DNA of 64,000 bases from Candidatus Electrothrix scaldis (GTDB taxonomy: Bacteria; Desulfobacterota; Desulfobulbia; Desulfobulbales; Desulfobulbaceae), in the NCBI GenBank assembly GCA_033584155.1, contig CP138355.1:2123501-2187500 (forward strand), in the 5' to 3' direction. The notes beneath the pieces were generated by a model. That model ran no database searches and had not been told where the DNA came from. It saw only the letters and a program-made list of their open reading frames with translations. Both the position numbers and the translations under genes were made by a program. Positions 62,872 to 64,000 of this stretch are shown piece after piece (the stretch's first letter is position 1; every line of letters begins with the position of its first letter).

Positions 62872-64000
62872 ATTTGCTGCTTGGCCCGCAGCTGCTCCAG
62901 GCCCTCGCGGCATGTCTCCAGCTTAGGATGATGGATGGCTTCCATAATCTCCACGGCCCGGCTGATGTATTCTTCGGCCTTGGTAAGGTCTCCCATATCC
63001 CGATAGGTGAGGCCGATCCACCAACGGCTTATCGCTTCTCCGGCCCGGTCACCCTGCTCCCGACGTATCGCTAATGCCTGTTCGTGATACTCCAACGCCT
63101 TGCTCGGCTTGCCCTGGGCATCATAGATGGCCGCAATGTTGTTCAGGGTTGTGCCTTCCCCGATTGTATTCCCGGTCTCCCTTGTAATAGGCAGGCATTG
63201 CTCATAATACTGCAAAGCCTGCTCGTACTCGCCTTGGGCTTTATACAGCATACCAATATTATTCAGAGTCGTGCCTTCCCCCTCCCGGTCGCCGACCTCC
63301 TGCTTGATGCTCAGGCTCTGCTGATAGGTCTCCAGGGCCTGCTCATACCTGCCCTGTTGCAAGTAGATCGCGGCCATGTTATTGAGGGTCACGCCTTCCT
63401 CCTTGCGCTCACCCAGCTCACGCCAGAGGGGCAGGCATTGCGCATACCAGCGCAGGGCCTGGTCCTTGTCCCCGAGGTTATCGCAGGTGTAGCCCAGGTT
63501 ATTCAGGCACCACGCCTCATCCCGGCGGTCGCCAGCCAGCCGGGCCGCAGTCAGGCGCATCTCCAGGGCGGCCAGCTCTTCCGCCCAATAGCCCTGTCGC
63601 TCCAGGTAGATGTCGATCGTCCCGACCAGTAGTTTTACCTCCTGCCACAGCTCGCTCTTCAGGCAGCTCTCTATCAGGCGCAGGCAATGCACCCGCTCCC
63701 CATCCAGCAGGGCATAGCCCTCCAGCCCGGCAGCGCTCTGTGTCCGGCACCAGTCTATATAATAGGCCGCAGGCCGGGCCAGCTCGTCCGGGCTCAGGGC
63801 CAGACGGGTGGCCGCGTACTGATGGATCAGGGCGTGACCGATGTGGAGGCGGTCGCCCCGGCGTTCCAGCAGGCCGTACTGGAACAGCTCGTTTATGGCC
63901 ATGCGGGCGCGGCGTTCATCGTCCTCCAGCAGGGCGGTTATCGGCTCGGCAGCCAGCAGGTCAAAGGCCAGGGCTCCTGCCAGCCCCAGGGCCAGGCGGG
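62868..64000 (-). CDS. TPR protein, C-terminal part (likely STAND/NB-ARC type)
   Basis: The frame is open to the right edge: codons before the internal ATG at 63902 read LALGLAGALAFDLLAAEPIT and LLEDDERRARM, so the start lies outside the window. The visible part has a winged-helix-like region (LFQYGLLERRGDRLHIGHAL) and then five 40-residue tetratricopeptide repeats (TLNNIGMLYKAQGEYEQALQ type). This is the usual C-terminal half of NB-ARC/AAA-TPR STAND proteins, some of which are antiphage sensors. The nucleotide-binding domain is not visible. Confidence 0.85.
   Translation of the reverse strand, partial: RLALGLAGALAFDLLAAEPITALLEDDERRARMAINELFQYGLLERRGDRLHIGHALIHQYAATRLALSPDELARPAAYYIDWCRTQSAAGLEGYALLDGERVHCLRLIESCLKSELWQEVKLLVGTIDIYLERQGYWAEELAALEMRLTAARLAGDRRDEAWCLNNLGYTCDNLGDKDQALRWYAQCLPLWRELGERKEEGVTLNNMAAIYLQQGRYEQALETYQQSLSIKQEVGDREGEGTTLNNIGMLYKAQGEYEQALQYYEQCLPITRETGNTIGEGTTLNNIAAIYDAQGKPSKALEYHEQALAIRREQGDRAGEAISRWWIGLTYRDMGDLTKAEEYISRAVEIMEAIHHPKLETCREGLEQLRAKQQM

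Overview
The window looks like a piece of chromosome from a Gram-negative, anaerobic or microaerophilic deltaproteobacterium of the Desulfobulbaceae/Desulfobacterota type. This is an inference from gene content: futalosine-pathway menaquinone genes (mqnA, mqnC, a deaminase, ubiE, ubiX), a CooC-type nickel-insertion ATPase, anaerobic cobalamin cobJ, tandem hemerythrins, both ppk1 and ppk2, mpl and era. Many toxin-antitoxin modules, an insertion sequence and REP-like repeats fit a repeat-rich genome of this group, possibly a cable-bacterium relative. No rRNA, tRNA or CRISPR was found.

Layout. 0-3.5 kb: nucleotide-sugar genes (manC start, phosphomannomutase, rmlA, rmlD). 3.6-8.9 kb: a small membrane protein, cooC, a Bax-inhibitor-1 protein, cobJ, a zinc metallopeptidase and ubiX. 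8.9-13.1 kb: an accessory patch with VapBC, a Phd/PIN pair and a large NACHT-pentapeptide NTPase that follows the menaquinone operon directly. 13.1-17.1 kb: mqnC, deaminase, mqnA, ubiE on the minus strand. 17.7-21.4 kb: two unrecognised proteins, one an AAA-type ATPase with a cysteine cluster. 21.9-26.5 kb: coiled-coil protein, a frameshifted GNAT, ppk1, DUF697 protein.

26.5-35.8 kb holds the most unusual unit. A 44-codon basic peptide gene with its own putative promoter and terminator precedes a five-gene operon: a lipoprotein joining a periplasmic-binding domain, thrombospondin type 3 repeats and an OmpA domain; a short HlyD-like membrane protein; an ABC transporter with an intact C39 peptidase domain; a second ABC protein with no catalytic C39; and an SPFH/prohibitin-like protein. 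It reads as a peptide maturation and export machine. Its substrate and role are unknown.

36-47 kb: a beta-propeller adenylate cyclase; a GH8 glucanase gene cut by an IS1380-type element whose 5-bp target duplication lets the original reading frame be rebuilt; HicAB; and a multidomain M23-family surface protein whose 5' leader carries a GEMM-type (c-di-GMP/cGAMP) riboswitch. 47-64 kb is mostly housekeeping (OleD-like reductase, ppk2, CvpA-like protein, era, RNase II/R, diguanylate cyclase, mpl, hemerythrins, DMT transporter). It ends in an ADP-ribosylglycohydrolase with a PIN toxin-antitoxin pair and the C-terminal part of a TPR protein that runs off the right edge.

Two families of REP-like palindromes recur between genes. 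In two cases they supply the stop codon of a large accessory gene.
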